Below the pieces are notes generated by a model that worked only from the letters and a program-made list of their open reading frames with translations, was not told where the DNA came from and searched no databases. A stretch of DNA of 64,000 bases from Drosophila pseudoobscura (lineage: Eukaryota; Arthropoda; Insecta; Diptera; Drosophilidae). Numbering within the stretch: the first letter of the stretch is position 1; each line of letters starts with the position of its first letter. Positions 23,342 through 35,994 of the stretch are shown here, in pieces. A program made the translations under genes and the position numbers. Location of the stretch: assembly GCF_009870125.1 (NCBI RefSeq), contig NC_046680.1, forward strand, positions 13,907,501 to 13,971,500. Direction: 5' to 3'.

Positions 23342-24304
23342 ATGTTGAAAATGTTTGTAAAAATTTGTACTTACGACCTCATTGTATACAGGGGCAAACA
23401 CAGAACTGCGCAGCAAGATGCCATATTCATCGCATTTATGGAGAGACACCCAATGATAGCCAAAAACTACCTCAAGGGTGATAAGCTTGCAGCTGAGGCC
23501 GCCTGGAAGCGGCTTTCAAAGGAGTTAAATAGCGTGGGTCCGCCAGTCAAAGAAGTTTGTGAGTGGAAAAGAGTAAGTGCCGAGCAATCGCGCTGTGTTC
23601 CGTCATCTCACTTGGCTCTTGATAGGTATGGAAAGATTGGAAAAGCTGCATTCGTAAAAAGATTACCAATAACAGGCTGGAAGATTCAAATGCCAGCGGC
23701 AAAGGCTCGCTGTATCAGGATACACTCACTGCTCTAGAGGATGCAGTGGCCGTGATCTGTGACTTGTATGATATGTCCGACAGAGTAGTCGAATCTCGTC
23801 CAAAGGCACGTCAAGAGATTTCCAACAGTTTGCAACTGCAGGACATTAAGACCGACAACGACGAGGTCACAGCCACAGATGACGGTAAGACAAAAATATC
23901 AAGCCGAAACAAATTTATGTACAATTTTTTTTTTATGGAAAGATGATGAGGAAGAAGATGACTGCTACAGCCGGATTAGTGACAGACGTATGAGTGTGAA
24001 ATTGGAGCAGCACACTAGCACTTCGCAAACTCCGTCTGCCAAAAAGCGCAAGCTGGTAAATGATATAAATGCATTAGAAATTGAACAAGAGAGCACGGTG
24101 CCGATGTTAATGGACATTGCAAAGGAGCTGCGGAGCATGAATAGACAGACTCGCTTGAACGCCCAGCGCACAGAAGCCAATACGGACGCGCTTTTGGCTC
24201 TAGGCACACAGATCTCAGACCTAATGCAGCAACAGCTCAAGGAGCGCAAGCGGCTTAATGCTATAATGGAGAAATTTGTTCTAAAAATGGAAACAACCGA
24301 CTAG
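23342..24304 (+). CDS. Myb/SANT-like DNA-binding protein (apontic/zeste-type domain), about 283 aa
   Basis: Exons are 23342-23572, 23626-23884 and 23943-24304, joined by two short GT-AG introns. Residues about 18-95 form a Myb/SANT-like domain of the Drosophila apontic type. The domain reads AIFIAFMERHP, then GDKLAAEAAWKRLSKELNSVGPP and EWKRVWKDWKSCIRKKI, with the spaced tryptophans typical of the fold. A glutamate/aspartate-rich linker, a KKRK basic patch (nuclear localisation) and a C-terminal helical stretch (DIAKELRSMNRQTRLNAQR to MQQQLKERKRL) follow. These probably serve as an oligomerisation coiled coil. The first exon is uncertain: a GTAAAT donor at 23335 and a TATACAG acceptor before 23391 would replace the first 16 residues with an upstream exon ending NKKPRE. 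The protein is probably a nuclear transcription regulator; its targets are unknown. Confidence 0.75.
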
Positions 24305-24471
24305 CTAGTTCTAAAGAAAATATTAAAAGTGTCCCCCAAGACCAAATGTTTGACGAGGAAAGCAAGATCTGTTCACTTTTTCATTACATTATAATTAATG
24401 TAAACTAGGCGCATAATGGGGAACCATGGGCATTTTTGAGAGATGTGAAACGCCGATTAGCCAAACGATAA

Positions 24472-24477
24472 AATAAA
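24472..24477 (+). terminator. Poly(A) signal of the Myb/SANT-like gene
   Basis: AATAAA lies about 170 nt downstream of the stop codon at 24304. Confidence 0.5.
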
Positions 24478-25132
24478 CAATTTGCTTCCTTTGGCAAATA
24501 TTTTGAAACTCAACAGACACGCAGTTGGTTTTGGCGGGAACCTTTTGAATTGAATTTTCTTGTCAAAATTTGTAGTGTACTGTTTTTTAATTCCAATATC
24601 ATTTCTGGGTCTTTCATTATTGATGAGCAAATTAATAGGGGAAAGATATAATTTAAGCGCATTAACATAAATATGAACCTCTATACACATATGTCACGAT
24701 TTTACTATTTTTAAATATATTTTATTCTTTATTTTTTTTAAACACCATGTCTAGCTCACACACCTTGCAAATTTGTATGCTTTTTTTGGTATTTTTCAAG
24801 ACACGCTATGGAGTCACCCTCTTGCCCAATGCAGCAATGCAGAATTTTTAATTTTGTAAGCAATAAAACAAAAGGTGTCCTTAGAATTAAACAATCTTGC
24901 TAAGAGTAGATTCATCAATCGGATACAATTATTTTTTCAAGGATGGGGGTCCCAGCTATCTAGTAATATTGAACCGAATACACAAAACGAGGAGTATGAT
25001 GGAGTTTGGTATATAATTGGTATGTTTTGAAACTGTGAAGTGTATTTCGGTATATTTCTGAGCAAGCCAGCCGGCGCGGATTTTATTTTTCAATTTATAA
25101 ATTTGTTAAATTTGTTAAAAAATTGCGAAAAA
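24478..25132. other. Intergenic with one repeat copy; 5' flank of FANCI
   Basis: The stretch is AT-rich and contains a diverged copy of the 21-22 kb repeat at 24890-24995 (see that entry). The FANCI transcription start probably lies in its last 100 bp. No TATA box was seen. Confidence 0.4.
24890..24995. repeat. Isolated copy of the 21-22 kb repeat unit
   Basis: CAATCTTGC, GATTCATCAATCGGATACAATTAT and AGCTATCTAGTAATATTGAACCGAA line up in order with the unit repeated at 21,690 and 22,690. The copy has lost part of its middle. Confidence 0.6.
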
Positions 25133-28100
25133 ATGTCGCGGGATTCACTGGAGCTGCAGGTGCGAAAGTACGGCGAAAGAGGGCAGAGAGATGAACTGGA
25201 GTTGCTTATTAAAAACACTTCAGTAAAACAGGTAGGTCTCAAATTGTGTGTGCAAGGCATCAACAAGTCGTCCTTACCATAGACGTGCTGCCTAGCACCG
25301 CGTCTGGCATGCTCCCCATCGACTAATATTGTTTCACCAGTTAACAGACACTCTGAATGCCACGATATCCCGAAGTGAAGGTATCAATTTCTGGAACTAC
25401 TTTCTGCTGGCCTGCGACACTGAGAGCGAGGAGTCCAAGAAGAAACGGTTCGCCCTCGTCCAATGTTTTATGGATGGGCTGCGTAGTATAGAGCTGAACT
25501 ACAAACAATCCTTCGATTTGATCACACGATTGGCCCAGGACTTGCCCACCTTCTCTGCTGATGAACTGGCTTGGATTATTGAGCACTGTGTGGATGGCAT
25601 GCGACAGGGAGACGCCAAGTGCGTTGGTTGGAAGGATTTGTTGCCAGATTCACTGGCTCTGCTTTCGGCAACTCCACGTTTTATACTAAATGGGGTGGGA
25701 ACCGATGGAACCGAGTATAGAAACAACACCGTGAAAAGTATATGTACCATGCGATGGCCGTCTTCAATCCTGACCCCCATTGCTGACATGTTCAAGTAAG
25801 TTGCGCCCATATAATGCTAAAAAATTCTACTGAAATTTTCGTTTTTTTAGGGCCATAAATCTCAGCAACGGAGAAATTTTGACCGTTTTAAACAAGTTCT
25901 CCGGGGCTCTGCAGGAGCTATCGCCAATGGAGCTACCAGCTCTGTGCTTCCAGCTCTTTTCGATGTGCCAAAATGCCTCACAACTGATTGTACCGCTGCT
26001 GGCATTGGAGAAGTATTTTCAACGCAATTACTATAAGCGCTTGTTCTCAGACATGAGCAGCAATTCTACAGATTTCGACAGCATAGGTTCGGCTAATTAT
26101 TTCAATAATTTACTGTGTATCTTTCTATAATTTGTTAATTTGTACCATCAGATCCATTTTCGGACAAAGAGCTGCGGGAGGCCGAAGAGACTATACTCCA
26201 TCATTTGAATTACTGTACTATGTATAAGCTAACTGAGAAACATCTGGCTATAATGTTGAGGGTGAATATGGGCTCTCCTAAATTGAATGAATTCTAATGT
26301 TAAGTTGTATTTGCAGAACTTCTCGCATTTGCCCGATGTCATTCTCACGCCATTCATGCTCAGCGCCATTATTTCGATGACAAGCGTGAATCGTGATCCA
26401 GAAACTGCGCGCATCTCTCGATCCATTTTGCTGCCATTCTTGCGAAATGTCATAAAGAATAATGAAGAAGAGATAACGTTGGCAGACTATTCCGTTTGGT
26501 ATCGTGATTCGTTACAGCGCAAACAAGTCGACTTGCAGCAGGTCTTAACGGTGCTCATAGATCAGAACAAAGATGGAAAAGATGTGATCACACCAGGACT
26601 AGTCCACCTAGTATTTTTTCTGCTTAAATCGCATTCGCCCAAAATGCATACTCTAGCAATTACTTTTTTAACAAAGTTCATTCGCAAACGTTTCATATTT
26701 GGGCAAGGTATCATTAGACTCCTCTCTGAGTGGATGATTGTACATCAAGATCAAAACCAGTTTTCGGGTTGGTATTGGATTCCCCATAATAATTCTTAAA
26801 TAACTATGTATTTTTTCTAGAATGTTTAACACTATTAAGTGTAGCTGACACGTACACCGTCTCCGAATGCACTAAAACCATCCAAACAGTTATGGAGCAT
26901 ATGCTATGGGCAAGTCATTCAAATACATGTATATTTGTATTCTTCTATTAACAAACTATTCATTTTGTTAAAGCTGCCTGGAGAACAAGCCATGCGCATG
27001 ATGAACTTTCTTTTGCCCCTGCTGAAGATTTCGAATCGAGTTCGGGATGCCCTGATTGATGTGCTGTGCAAAGCAATGGGTTCTAGGTGGGTACCAGACC
27101 CAATCAATCAAAAATCGTTATATATTTTATAGCCTTTGTCATTTCTAATAATTCATTATTATGCCATTAATAATATCTAGCGGCATGCAAAAACGTCGGA
27201 TGGCCATTTACGGATTTTGCATGATCCTTAAACAGCTTAACAACAGTAACGCACTGCGTCAGACCTCCAGTGCAACCAGTTTCTGTACTCAGCAGAGCAT
27301 TTCCGGGTACTCAATGATGACACAAAATAGCCTAGGAAGTCGAAGCAATCCGCAGCGCAATTTCGACATGCTTACTCTGGAAATTATAGGAATGCTGCGA
27401 AATTGTTTGCAGCAGCAGTTCGACATACGATGTACGCTTTATGAAAGTAAGTAACCGAAGTGCATACAGCCGATATTCTTCTGATTATTTTGGAATGTAC
27501 CTCTCACAGATCTGCAACGGGCCGTGGAGCTAAATGCAAAGCTTGTGCCTCACGTCTTGCAAGTGATTGATTGGCATTTTCGAAGCTTTTTTGACACTCC
27601 CTCTGCAGAGGAGGCTGGCGACGATTTAGACACAGTATTTCGTATACGGTACGATCAGCTGGTCACTGCCAGCGATCAACAACATATGGAAATTCAGCTT
27701 AAAGATAACCTGGGAAAGTTGGTTCAATTCGTGGCTAACTGCTTGGTAACCTTTGAGCGTGCCCCTTCCGGCTATGACACACGTGAGATAAGTCGTCTCC
27801 TGGCCTTATGCGTGCAACGAATGGTGGCCAACAGATTGCCAATAGACGACGTTGTAAGTTTAACGTTGTCTCATAATTCATGAAATCAACTAATTCATTC
27901 ATACATATTTTCCCAGTCCCCTCCAGCCACCCACCTGAAATGCGCTCTAGTTCTGCAACAACTCAATCTTATTGAAGGAATCGTTTCCCACTTATTGCTC
28001 AGCTCCAAGCCAAGCAACGATGCCATATGCCAAGTTCTGCCCCTATTTAAGCAGCATTGCAAGTTATTAGACGATCTTAAGACTTTGGCTGGCTCCTCCA

Positions 28101-30335
28101 AGAAGCTACAGAAACAATCAAAGAAAACTGTCAGCAATGATACCACAACTTCCATTTTCAATCTTACTGTAAATGGAATCCCAATGAAGAGCATGTGCAC
28201 ACAACCTGAGAATATATGGGACTTGTCTATATTGGATAAGCTTCTTCATCTACTCCTCGAGTGAGTGCCATTTCGACTGCGCCGATTCCAATGTACATGT
28301 TTTGAAAATTACTTTTCAGTGACGTCGTTCCATTTGCCGCGTCTGAGAAAACCATTCAGTTGCGGTCCAACGAGTCCCTGGTTCGTTATGTTGTGCAGAT
28401 TACCGCCGAAAAAGTGAAAAACATTCGGCTTGAACCTGATTACAAGCAACTAGCTTACAGCAAACGTACCTTTAAGCAGTTAACAGACATCACCAAGATT
28501 ATTTACGAGCGCTGCATTCGACGGTTGCCTGAGCTGTGGCGAGACTTTGACATGCAGACATCCTCTCTGGCGGCTCAATGTTTTGTTGAGTGCCTGCGAA
28601 CAGCCCACGAAACCTATAGCAAGAAGTTCAAAGAATATGTCAAGGGATTTGGTAAGACGAATGAAAAACTATTTTTGAAGCAGAACTCTTATAAACTAAT
28701 AACGTTTTATTAATCGTAGATATGGCATCCCTGAACAGAAGCAAAGCAGTGACGTACGTTGTCCAGGATGTGTTGGACGAGTTTATGAAAGAGTTTGCCA
28801 GTGATGACTCACTTAACAAAGATACCTTTATCGCGAAATTGCCGGTATACCTTCTGGAGTCATTGGAAATTCTGTTTGACCATATAGATTATGGAGAGCG
28901 TGCGGCAACTGAGTCCTACTCTTGGCTCCTCAATTTTTGTCGTACTCACGAGTTGGTTAATCCCGAAATGGGCTTAGTGCATAACCTTCTATTTATACAG
29001 CGTCAGAAAACGCACTCGGGTCCCTTTTTTGAAAGCATTGCCAGACAATTGGGGCATGTGCTTGGCGCTCTTAATGATAATATATCAATAGATCTCCCAG
29101 ATCCAGGTCTAAAGTCGATAAGCACAATCACCGCTGAGAGCTGCTTGCAAAATCTCTATGTTGCCGTCCAGAAGCAGCTCCTAAATGTAGAATATTTCGT
29201 CGTAAAGGCCAACAACTTAAGCTACAAATGTCAGCTAGTGCCTGAATCAGATCAAAGTTATTGGCGGGGAAATCTAGATGTTATGGAGCGTTCTATTTGC
29301 ACTCAAATAATTCATATTACGCGCACGCTACTGGCTCTCACCAATGTCTGCATTCCTCTGGGATCGTCTATGGATGGACTAATGAAATTGTTGATACAGC
29401 ACTATATATGCCTTAAGAACCTGACAAGGCACTATTTGTCTTGCTGCACATCAGACGCCAGCAACGCTAACATGCGAAGCACCAAGTAAGTCCAGCATGG
29501 AAACATTTATCACAGTACGAGTATTATATTCACTGTTTACAGATTCGAACTGCTACTTCGGGAAGTAGGAAAGCAACTGCCGGCCAATGTCTATGAACTT
29601 ATTACTTACATAGAAGCTAATACTCTCGATGAGGACAATCAGCATATCAAGACACGCAACGTACAAGCACAGCGCGCAAAAGTTCTGAGAGAGACTCGCC
29701 TTATTCCCAAAGTAATAATGGTTATTGAGGACTTCAACAAGCACATAATTCTATTGTCTAAGAAGACCAAAACCTTTAATAGACTAACAGATTATCTGCA
29801 TCTTGGAACCATGCGGGACTTTGATATCAAATCAACTGATCTCAAAGCGGCAATAGAACGTAGTTTAACGGACACCCATGAGGTAGCTGAAGATGACTGC
29901 ACTACAGAGGATATGGAGGATATTGATCACTCTAATGATCCAAGCAATGATGAGGAAGACGAGGCAGAGACGGAAATAATACAAGCCCCTAATAAGAGAC
30001 AACGACAGAGACGAGCTCCTATCAGTGATACGGAGGAGTCGCAACCAAAGCGTAGACGGGGTCAAAAAGCGAAAGTAGTACAGAGTGCCAAACCACAAAG
30101 CAATGATGAGCAGGAAAGCAATGAAGAGCAACTTGAAACCATTCAGACAACGAAGCTGCGTAACAGAACTAAAAAGCGCCAAACGAAAAAGTCCACTCGC
30201 CTTTCGAATGAGGAGGAGTCAGCTGAGGAAAGAGGTCTGACCGAGCAGCGCACAAAAGACATGCGTAAATCACAGGAACGCGATACGGGGGTAAAGCCGC
30301 GTAGGCTCGGTTTGTTACGTTCTGGAAAGAAATAA
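25133..30335 (+). CDS. FANCI: Fanconi anemia group I protein homologue, 1445 aa, 13 exons
   Basis: Exons: 25133-25231, 25341-25795, 25851-26086, 26152-26261, 26317-26707, 26821-26909, 26974-27086, 27181-27446, 27510-27853, 27917-28260, 28320-28651, 28720-29485, 29543-30335. The frame is kept throughout. In other animals FANCI pairs with FANCD2 on DNA and is mono-ubiquitinated in crosslink repair. The match rests on the order of conserved blocks, including [20 protein letters not shown], then [11 protein letters not shown], then [15 protein letters not shown] and DIRCTLYE. In human FANCI the equivalent of GFCMILKQL carries the ubiquitinated lysine, here about K515. Downstream, TQ/SQ-type sites (CTQQS, MTQNS) resemble the phosphorylated cluster. 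The tail is acidic then basic with NLS-like KRRRGQKAK and GKK. Human FANCI is 1328 aa; the extra length is mostly the tail. Intron 6 uses a GC donor. Confidence 0.9.
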
Positions 30336-30336
30336 A
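30331..30336 (+). terminator. AATAAA overlapping the FANCI stop codon
   Basis: The hexamer spans the TAA stop (30333-30335). If used, the 3' UTR would be only about 15-30 nt. The next AATAAA is near 30720. Confidence 0.35.
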
Positions 30337-31918
30337 TGCCATTTCTGACTGAATCATGACATGAGAGGATACTCTCAACGCGTGTACTGTGACCATCATC
30401 TTCTTCATCACTGTTTTTCGTCATTTTGAGGTAAATCCATTTAAGTTTTTAACTTGTGTTTTATGTACTTGTGCGCAAATTTGATGCCCGCACGCAATAG
30501 AGACTTTGCCGCCCACTCACCCCACCCTCAACATCATAGCAGGGTCCAGCCATCATTTTATTGCACTTGAAAACTTAATTAGGCCAAAATGCGGTGTGAA
30601 CGCCTGTTTCTGTACAAGAGAGAATATTTTCGTTTGCCAGCTGTGCGAGATTTTTATTACACGCATCAAATGTAATTTGTTACAAATTTGATGTGTTTCT
30701 ATTTTCTTGAAAACGGCATAAATAAAAGAAAAGTTGTATGATAGGGGATGGTAGGCGGGCCAGCTTTTTCTGATGGTCTGCCAACTGTTTTCTTTTTTTT
30801 TCCATGGGTCCATCATCGAAATGCGTGGCAGGTTTTATGACCAGGTAACTTTTGATTTGAGCTGAGAGGGTGCGCAATTACTGTAGGCTTTCCCTCGGAT
30901 TATCGACTAAACGAAGCTCTTAGTTTCAAATATATGTATATTCTGTTTACATTCATTTCTTACATTGCAGTTTAAGAACTCAAATACATATGCTAACATA
31001 CATACTTTCATAGTGCCAGCAGCTCTGACGAGCACTGGTTCCCTGTGATGGAATGTCCGGATTAAATTAATTTTGTGTTGCAACCCATTTGATGGGCTTT
31101 CCAATAAAAATACATTGAACTTAAATTCTGATACATATGTGTTTAAGCTTTTATTGCTTTCAATATAATTATCATTAATTTATTAGTATTATTACTTTGT
31201 AGCAAAGTGCGAAACAAAATAAAGTTCAACCTCTCTGTTTTAGTTTTTTCTTGTATTCATCGTTTTTTACTGGGTGTAAAGAGTGTAGTAGGATGTAGCC
31301 TTAGGATTCCTCTCATCGTCATCAGCACCTTTTGTCTTGCTCTTGTTTGCTTCGTTAGCGAACTGAGCATTTGCATCGAAAAATATAAACATTTTGTATT
31401 TTTTGTGATTGATGTAGATGCGATTCTCAATCTAGTTCTGTGCTATATTTGCGCATATTTAACAAGTTGAGCGTCAAGTGTTTCGCCCCCAGAGGAGGGT
31501 AGTCAAATTTATTATTCAAATTTCCGCAGCTGATTTGCCTGAATTTATTATTAAGCATTACAGCAGCAACTTGAGTTTTTTGTTTTAATTCACTTAAAAC
31601 TACATAAATTCAACTTTACATGCGAGGCGACAACTCACGTGCCCCTGAGCCCCTGTGCTGGTGGCATGTGAGCTTAATTTCCAATAGATACAAATATATC
31701 TACGCCTTGTCGCGCGGCTCTGGCTTCTTTCCGCCGGCCGCCCCTTAAAAGCGCAGAGACTGTCGCCCGGCCAGAGCGACTTTAGTTTACCTCGCTTAAT
31801 TCAATGAAAAGCACAGTGTGAGACTTGACGAATAGTTAGTCGATCGGTCGAGCGCAACGGCAACGGTTCTTTCAATTACCAGATCTACTCGCAGTGCTTT
31901 ATAGCAGCTCGTCCCAAG
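30337..31918. other. Intergenic; 5' flank of the takeout-like gene
   Basis: No coding frame is supported. AT-rich DNA runs to about 31650. A GC-rich block with CGCGCGGCTCTGG and CCCCTTAAAAGCGCAGAG (31710-31760) looks like a core-promoter zone, with TTAAAAG as a weak TATA-like box, about 170 bp before the start codon at 31919. Confidence 0.4.
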
Positions 31919-33221
31919 ATGATCTCCGATTGGTCTTGCAACAGTTTGCTGTTGCTGCTGATGTCGTTGGCCATGTGTCCTTGGACTGGCGCCAAGTTAC
32001 GTAAGTGTCAAGCTGTGTGGATTGGGTCGGAAATTGTGATTTGATCGGGGTACTTCTCCGATTGAAGCGACTAACGTCACAAATTTTATTCAATGTCCTT
32101 GAAAAAGTCTTTGTTGTGCCGCACGTAACAGTTTGGTCGGGCAATGCGTCGATAGCACCTGACTTGCATATAATTACCGTTTGTTGACACCCACAAGGTT
32201 GATTTATAGCAAAAAACAAAAAAATTACTTTAAAACTATTCCATTAATTAAAAAATCGAAAATCGAAAACACATAATAATTTTTGTATTAAATCGTCCAC
32301 AGCTTCCTCTATAAAACCATGTGCCCGTGATGATCCTCAGCTAGAACGCTGCATTATTAATGCAGTGTACCAGATAAAGCCGCGACTTATGCATGGGGAT
32401 CTGGGAGACGGATATAAAACGCCACCATTGGAGCCTCTGTCTTTGGATAACATAGAACTCGGCCAAAGTAGTCAGTTCCAGGCTGTGTTTACACACCTCG
32501 AGGCTAGTGGAGGCAGCAACTTTATTATTGATCGTCTTATGTAGGTACAGTTAATGGCTAGTCAAGAATCCATCAATTAATCTATTTATCTCTTTATTGA
32601 AGTGCCAAACCAGCACAGATATCCTACGATCTTTGGATAACTCTGCCGCGCATAGACTTTAAGGGAAAGTATTCTATGCACCTTAATCTGCTGCTTTTGG
32701 ATATTAAGGGAAGAGGAAACATGCATGGATACGCCGGTGAGTTCTAACATTCAGTAAACGGAAAGACCCCCTGTTACAATATAAACGATACCCATCAAAT
32801 AGAAAACGCTAAGGCTTTTGTCAAGATGCGTGGCACTCGCTATCTGCGAGACGGGCAAGAGTACGTAAAGTTCACCAAGATGACCATGCGCATACAATTT
32901 AAGGACTTTAAGTTGAACTTAGAAAACCTCTTCAACGGCGATCGTATTTTGGGAGAAGTGGGAAACACCCTCATCAATAGCAATCAGGAATTATATCTGA
33001 ATGAAATTATTCCTGGTCTGGAGCGTGGTCTATCTAAAAAGTTTTTGGATGTGGCCAACGAAATCCTGGATACCGCTACCTTTGATGAAATGTTCCCGCC
33101 TGGAAGGACTATTATTAATCCGATTTCTTTTCCCTCACCCTCAGCGGGACTCGGTCCATCCATATTTGAGCCGCCATTTGCATCGAAAAACCCTGCTGGT
33201 AGTATTTTAGATCATCCTTGA
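31919..33221 (+). CDS. Takeout/JHBP-family secreted protein, 290 aa, four exons
   Basis: Exons are 31919-32000, 32303-32540, 32603-32736 and 32803-33221, all GT-AG. Exon 1 is essentially the signal peptide (MISDWSCNSLLLLLMSLAMCPWTGA). The mature protein opens with the family's paired cysteines in CARDDPQLERCI, followed by the usual order: IKPRL, GDLGDGYKTPPLEPLSLDNIEL, IAKPAQISYDLWITLPRIDFKGKYSM, GRGNMHGYA, YVKFTKMTMRIQFKDFKLNLENLFNG and FLDVANEIL. This is the elongated lipid-binding fold of haemolymph juvenile-hormone-binding and takeout proteins, which carry small hydrophobic ligands outside cells. It is about 40 residues longer than typical takeout proteins (about 250) because of a proline/serine-rich tail ending SILDHP. 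The exact family member is not identified. Confidence 0.9.
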
Positions 33222-33282
33222 TATTGAAATACACTTGAAAACTAAGACTCTCAAGATTTATGGAAATAATATAGTACATATG

Positions 33283-33430
33283 CTATGCTATATGATATTG
33301 TGCTCCGATTTGGATTCTTTTTAGCCGCTCTAGTGATTGGTGATACTTCATAGGGTCGGAGGCTCTTCCTTCCCGACGTGGCAAACATCTTCTCAAATTA
33401 GTAATAACTCTGAAAGGGTATACAAAAGTT
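33283..33430. repeat. Diverged dispersed-repeat copy
   Basis: ATAGGGTCGGAGGCTCTTCCTTCC and GGGTATACAAAAG echo the repeat at 1190-1385, but with many changes. It lies directly past the takeout-like gene and may mark its 3' end. Confidence 0.4.
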
Positions 33431-35017
33431 GTGTTCTTTCGATCTGTTGCATTTGATAAGGATCGAATAATACGAACTTTGATTATCAAATGTTAGTTAG
33501 TCTTGTAGTATTGTATTTAATGCATTAAATTATAAAATATTGTATGTTGGAAATCGGAGTAATCCTATTTTTTATTTCCGATTTTCAATCGTGAATATTC
33601 CACACAAATTAAACCAATACTCTTGCGTGTACCAGTCTTCGGAGGTACAGTCAGCTCAGCCTTGCCACACACTAATTTGCCTTAGGGCGCTTAATGCCCT
33701 ACTCCATTTGCTGGTGGAGGCTTTTGGAGAAGCTGGGAAAACTTTTTAATCCGCCACGAAGCTTGCCCTGTTTTTGCATATTAAGCTAAAAGTTTTGAAA
33801 ATGTGTAGTCACCGCCTAACGGCGCCGGGGGGACAGTTTAAAGGAGCACACACACACACACTTCTCCAACATTACACCTGTTCAATGGGTCAGGGCACGT
33901 AGTTCCCTTTCAGTATTCCGCGGCTCTTACCGCGGCTCCTGCTTGTGATTAATCACCGGCAACGACAAAGATGAATTTACAGAGATTTTTTTTCGTAAAA
34001 GTTTTTACTTTCGTCTTGGCGGGGGATGGGCGGTTAATTGCGTTGGACTTGGACTTGGACTTGGACTCGTGGCCAAGAAAAAGTGTTGCCTCTGTAGGGA
34101 AATTTGGGGTGGCCCTAATTAAATTCATGCGACGCAGCTGTCACAGCCAAGAAAAAAGCATTATCGACTTTTTAGGCGCTTAATATTTCAAACGAAAATG
34201 TTTTTGATGTAAACAGAGGCAAGTCAAAGAAAGCCTTGGCAACATCTTCAGCTTCGCTTCCGCGCTGGCTGGCCAATGCCTTGCGAAGTGTCGCCGGCAT
34301 TAATTTCATTTATTAATTTTTAACTACGCCCGCGCAACAAAATAAAAGCAACTTGATAAATGGAGAGCTAGCCAGTGGAAAGGGCGTTGGGGTGGGAGGA
34401 AATCTTTTGCTCTTCTTTCATTGTGCGCGTCCCCATTTTTGTCTGCTTTCTTTTTACCATCGCTTTTCTTTACTGACTTTTTTTTTGTTAATTTTTTTTA
34501 ATTCTTTGCTTTTCACTTGAAAGACGCTTGAAACGTGGAGATGCGTCGAGGCTCGCTAATGTCCTTTCTTTTATCATTAAGTAGAAAACGTGGGTGCCTG
34601 GGTGCCTGGGTGTCTGTTGGGGTTGGTTGGCTGGTTGGTTGGGTGGGTGGGTTGGGTTTTGTTTCGGGCGTGGCAGGCCCATTTCGTTGTCCGAGGTATG
34701 GGGCAGTGGCGAAGCGCAGGTATTTTGGTGGCCATTAGTGGAAAAGCTCCCGCTGTCGGCTTAAAGTTCTAAGGTTGCGATTCTTTACATTGAACAATGA
34801 AAGCAGATTTATATGACAACTAAATGGAACGTTAATAATTAATAACCAATTTGTATTAGGCTCCTCTTATATTTTTACTAGCCCTTAAACCTTCTTGAGC
34901 TTCGAGAATTTTGACAAGAAAAATATAACATTGTAATAAATATATATGACCAAATGTGGTTCCCACTTGTTTGCTTTTGAGCATTAAGCTGTTGTTCATA
35001 TATCAGTTAGAACAATT
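33431..35017. other. Intergenic, no gene seen
   Basis: The stretch is unique sequence with simple repeats: ACACAC near 33850, GGACTTGGACTTGGACTT near 34045-34065 and GGTTGGTTGGGTGGGTGGG near 34625-34655. No frame is supported. Confidence 0.45.
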
Positions 35018-35994
35018 TTAAGTCTGGCTGACTTTTGTGTCCCCTCTGGCTATCTGAGCGCAGTCGCAAGTGCAAACAAACCCAGAGTCCGGATAGAGAT
35101 CCACCATAGTCGGCGAGGCGATACGTTCCTCGAAGGAAGCATACTGTCGGCGGTGGTGAATGAATTCCAGACTGACCTTGTCGTTGAATCGACGGTGAGG
35201 CTTATCGCCGAACGGCTTGTATCTCTGGAAGAGTTCGCGCATTATTTCGTTGGGGTATTTCAGATAATTCTGTGTTATCGGATAGGGAGTGACTTTGTCA
35301 TTGCGTCGAATGAGGACTTCATCCTGCATCAGGGATGTCTTTGCATTATCATTTTCCCACATTCCCTTCTGGATTTGACCAGTGTGCATATGATAGAACA
35401 CACCCTCGCCATTTTTATATCCGCGCGCAAAGTGACCTTCGTAACGATTGCCATTAGCTGAAATTCGGGATAGTTTTAAAGCAAGAAATCGTATTATGCT
35501 TGTAAGCCATACAGACCATAAAATAAGACGCCCAAGCCATGTCGGAAACCAGTCTCCCACTCGCCCACATAGATGCCCCCATCTGCGTACCATTGAATGC
35601 CAAGGCCATGTCGTCGATTCCTGAGCCATTCTCCAAAGTAGACACAGCCATCGGGATAGAACTGCTTGCCCTCGCCGCACTTCATATCGTCGAACCACAG
35701 CCCCGCATATATCAGCTGCAGTTCTGCGCCACGCTTGCGTAGCATCGATCCAATGCCTTGCCGCTTGTTCATCACCCAATGACCCTCATAGACGAGCTGA
35801 CCATCGGGCTTCTTTTTGTCAGAAAAGTACTTGGCAGTTCGCTTTGCCGTCTTCTTCACGCCCCAGCCCTGGTGCTGGTTGCATTTCCAGTAGCCAGTAT
35901 AGGAGCCGCCGCCAGGAAAGTAGAAAGTGGACCTTCTCCCAGTACTGCAAACCGGCTTGTTGGGGCAGAAATAGCGCTCCAAGCAGGTACCCAT
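35018..35994 (-). CDS. MORN-repeat protein, 305 aa, two exons
   Basis: Exon 1 is 35517-35994 and exon 2 is 35018-35457; the 59-bp intron has a weak donor GTCTGT and acceptor TTTCAG. Six MORN repeats are visible from about residue 30 to 180: YTGYWKCNQHQGWG, YEGHWVMNKRQGIG, YAGLWFDDMKCGEG, YFGEWLRNRRHGLG, YVGEWETGFRHGLG and YEGHFARGYKNGEG. Three are followed by a Y-x-DG or GG turn. The remaining about 120 residues are charged and non-repetitive, ending in a Cys-containing stretch (VCTCDCAQ). MORN proteins of this size (MORN3/RSPH1 type) are common in sperm flagella and cilia, where the repeats act as scaffolds. A testis role is plausible but not shown by the sequence. There is no signal peptide or membrane segment. 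Confidence 0.85.
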
